From positions 1-50,977 of the forward strand of contig JAAZMZ010000010.1 in the NCBI GenBank assembly GCA_012798535.1: 50,977 bases of DNA, in the 5' to 3' direction. The DNA is from Leptolinea sp. (GTDB lineage: Bacteria; Chloroflexota; Anaerolineae; Anaerolineales; Anaerolineaceae). Every line of letters begins with the position of its first letter. Within the stretch, counting starts at the first letter, position 1. Shown here one piece after another: positions 50,856 to 50,977 of this stretch. Both the position numbers and the translations under genes were made by a program. The notes under the pieces were generated by a model. It saw only the letters and a program-made list of their open reading frames with translations. It made no database searches and was not told the origin of the DNA.

Positions 50856-50977
50856 TTATTTTTCATCCAGGGTGACCAATCCTCTTCGCAGGGCGTATAG
50901 TACCGCCTGGGTACGGCTGGAGACGTTCAACTTTGTCAGAATCCGATTCACATGTGTGAATACTGTAGCCGGGCTGA
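50856..50977 (-). CDS. LuxR/NarL-type response regulator, C-terminal end only
   Basis: The visible minus-strand frame reads SPATVFTHVNRILTKLNVSS, then RTQAVLYALRRGLVTLDEK and a stop (50856-50858). This is the recognition half of a LuxR-type helix-turn-helix (TVxxHVxxILxKLxVxSRTQAV). The receiver or sensor domain lies outside the window, so the type cannot be assigned. Confidence 0.85.
   Translation of the reverse strand, partial: SPATVFTHVNRILTKLNVSSRTQAVLYALRRGLVTLDEK

Noticed and set aside
1-50977. CRISPR array, rRNA operon, prophage
   Set aside because: No regularly spaced repeats, rRNA signature or phage structural gene could be seen.

Overview
The window looks like a chromosomal segment of a Chloroflexota bacterium, most likely class Anaerolineae. 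This is inferred from the gene mix (SpoVS in a non-sporulation context, a holA-DUF6391-radA run, ClpC, a free-standing PPDK-type ATP-grasp protein, many GT-C-like membrane proteins) and moderately high GC; no rRNA or other taxonomic marker is present to prove it. Most of the window is core chromosome. An AT-richer insertion lies at about 42.4-47.4 kb.

Layout. 0-2.3 kb: polyprenyl-phosphate glycosyltransferase plus a GT-C-like membrane protein (minus strand). 2.5-3.7 kb: 57-residue 2[4Fe-4S] ferredoxin, deoxynucleoside kinase 1, SpoVS. 3.9-9.5 kb: Leloir pathway genes galT-galK (minus) and galE (plus), split by a nucleotidyltransferase/deoxynucleoside kinase 2 pair. Between galT and the nucleotidyltransferase, a roughly 430-bp non-coding stretch carries four exact TTATNCACA DnaA boxes, an AT-rich tract and a large palindrome. 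9.5-17.4 kb (minus): holA, DUF6391, radA, clpC, lysS and greA, with clear terminators. 17.8-23.4 kb: methyltransferase, chemoreceptor, and a GntR-SPFH-SdpI operon. 23.4-23.6 kb: two perfect parS sites (TGTTTCACGTGAAACA), one forming the core of a bidirectional terminator hairpin. 23.6-29.1 kb (minus): PPDK-like protein, dnaN, a six-hairpin glycosidase.

29.2-40.4 kb is almost entirely plus strand: thioesterase, M42 peptidase, membrane protein, a doubly broken MntA/HepT toxin-antitoxin pair, a ferritin-like protein (minus), an ICMT-like methyltransferase, ComEC, a DUF1232 protein, a three-zinc-ribbon membrane protein, a DUF3298 protein, a small-protein/nucleotidyltransferase pair, and tRNA-Arg(GCG). 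40.6-42.1 kb (minus): short chromate transporter, DUF3052-like protein, small membrane protein. 42.7-47.4 kb: two decayed IS982-type transposase remnants flanking a tandem pair of short MutS-type ATPases. 47.5-50.8 kb: membrane diguanylate cyclase and a TetR/membrane-protein pair with two matching operators. The window ends in the C-terminus of a LuxR-type regulator (minus).

The DnaA-box cluster, parS pair, dnaN, and the change of dominant coding strand near 29.1 kb together suggest origin-proximal DNA. The least understood coding unit is the MutS-like pair, whose two members differ in ATPase motifs as expected of an asymmetric heterodimer. Several promoters (29.16, 32.17 and 39.59 kb, probably radA) place the -10 box only 6-8 bases before the start codon, pointing to leaderless mRNAs.
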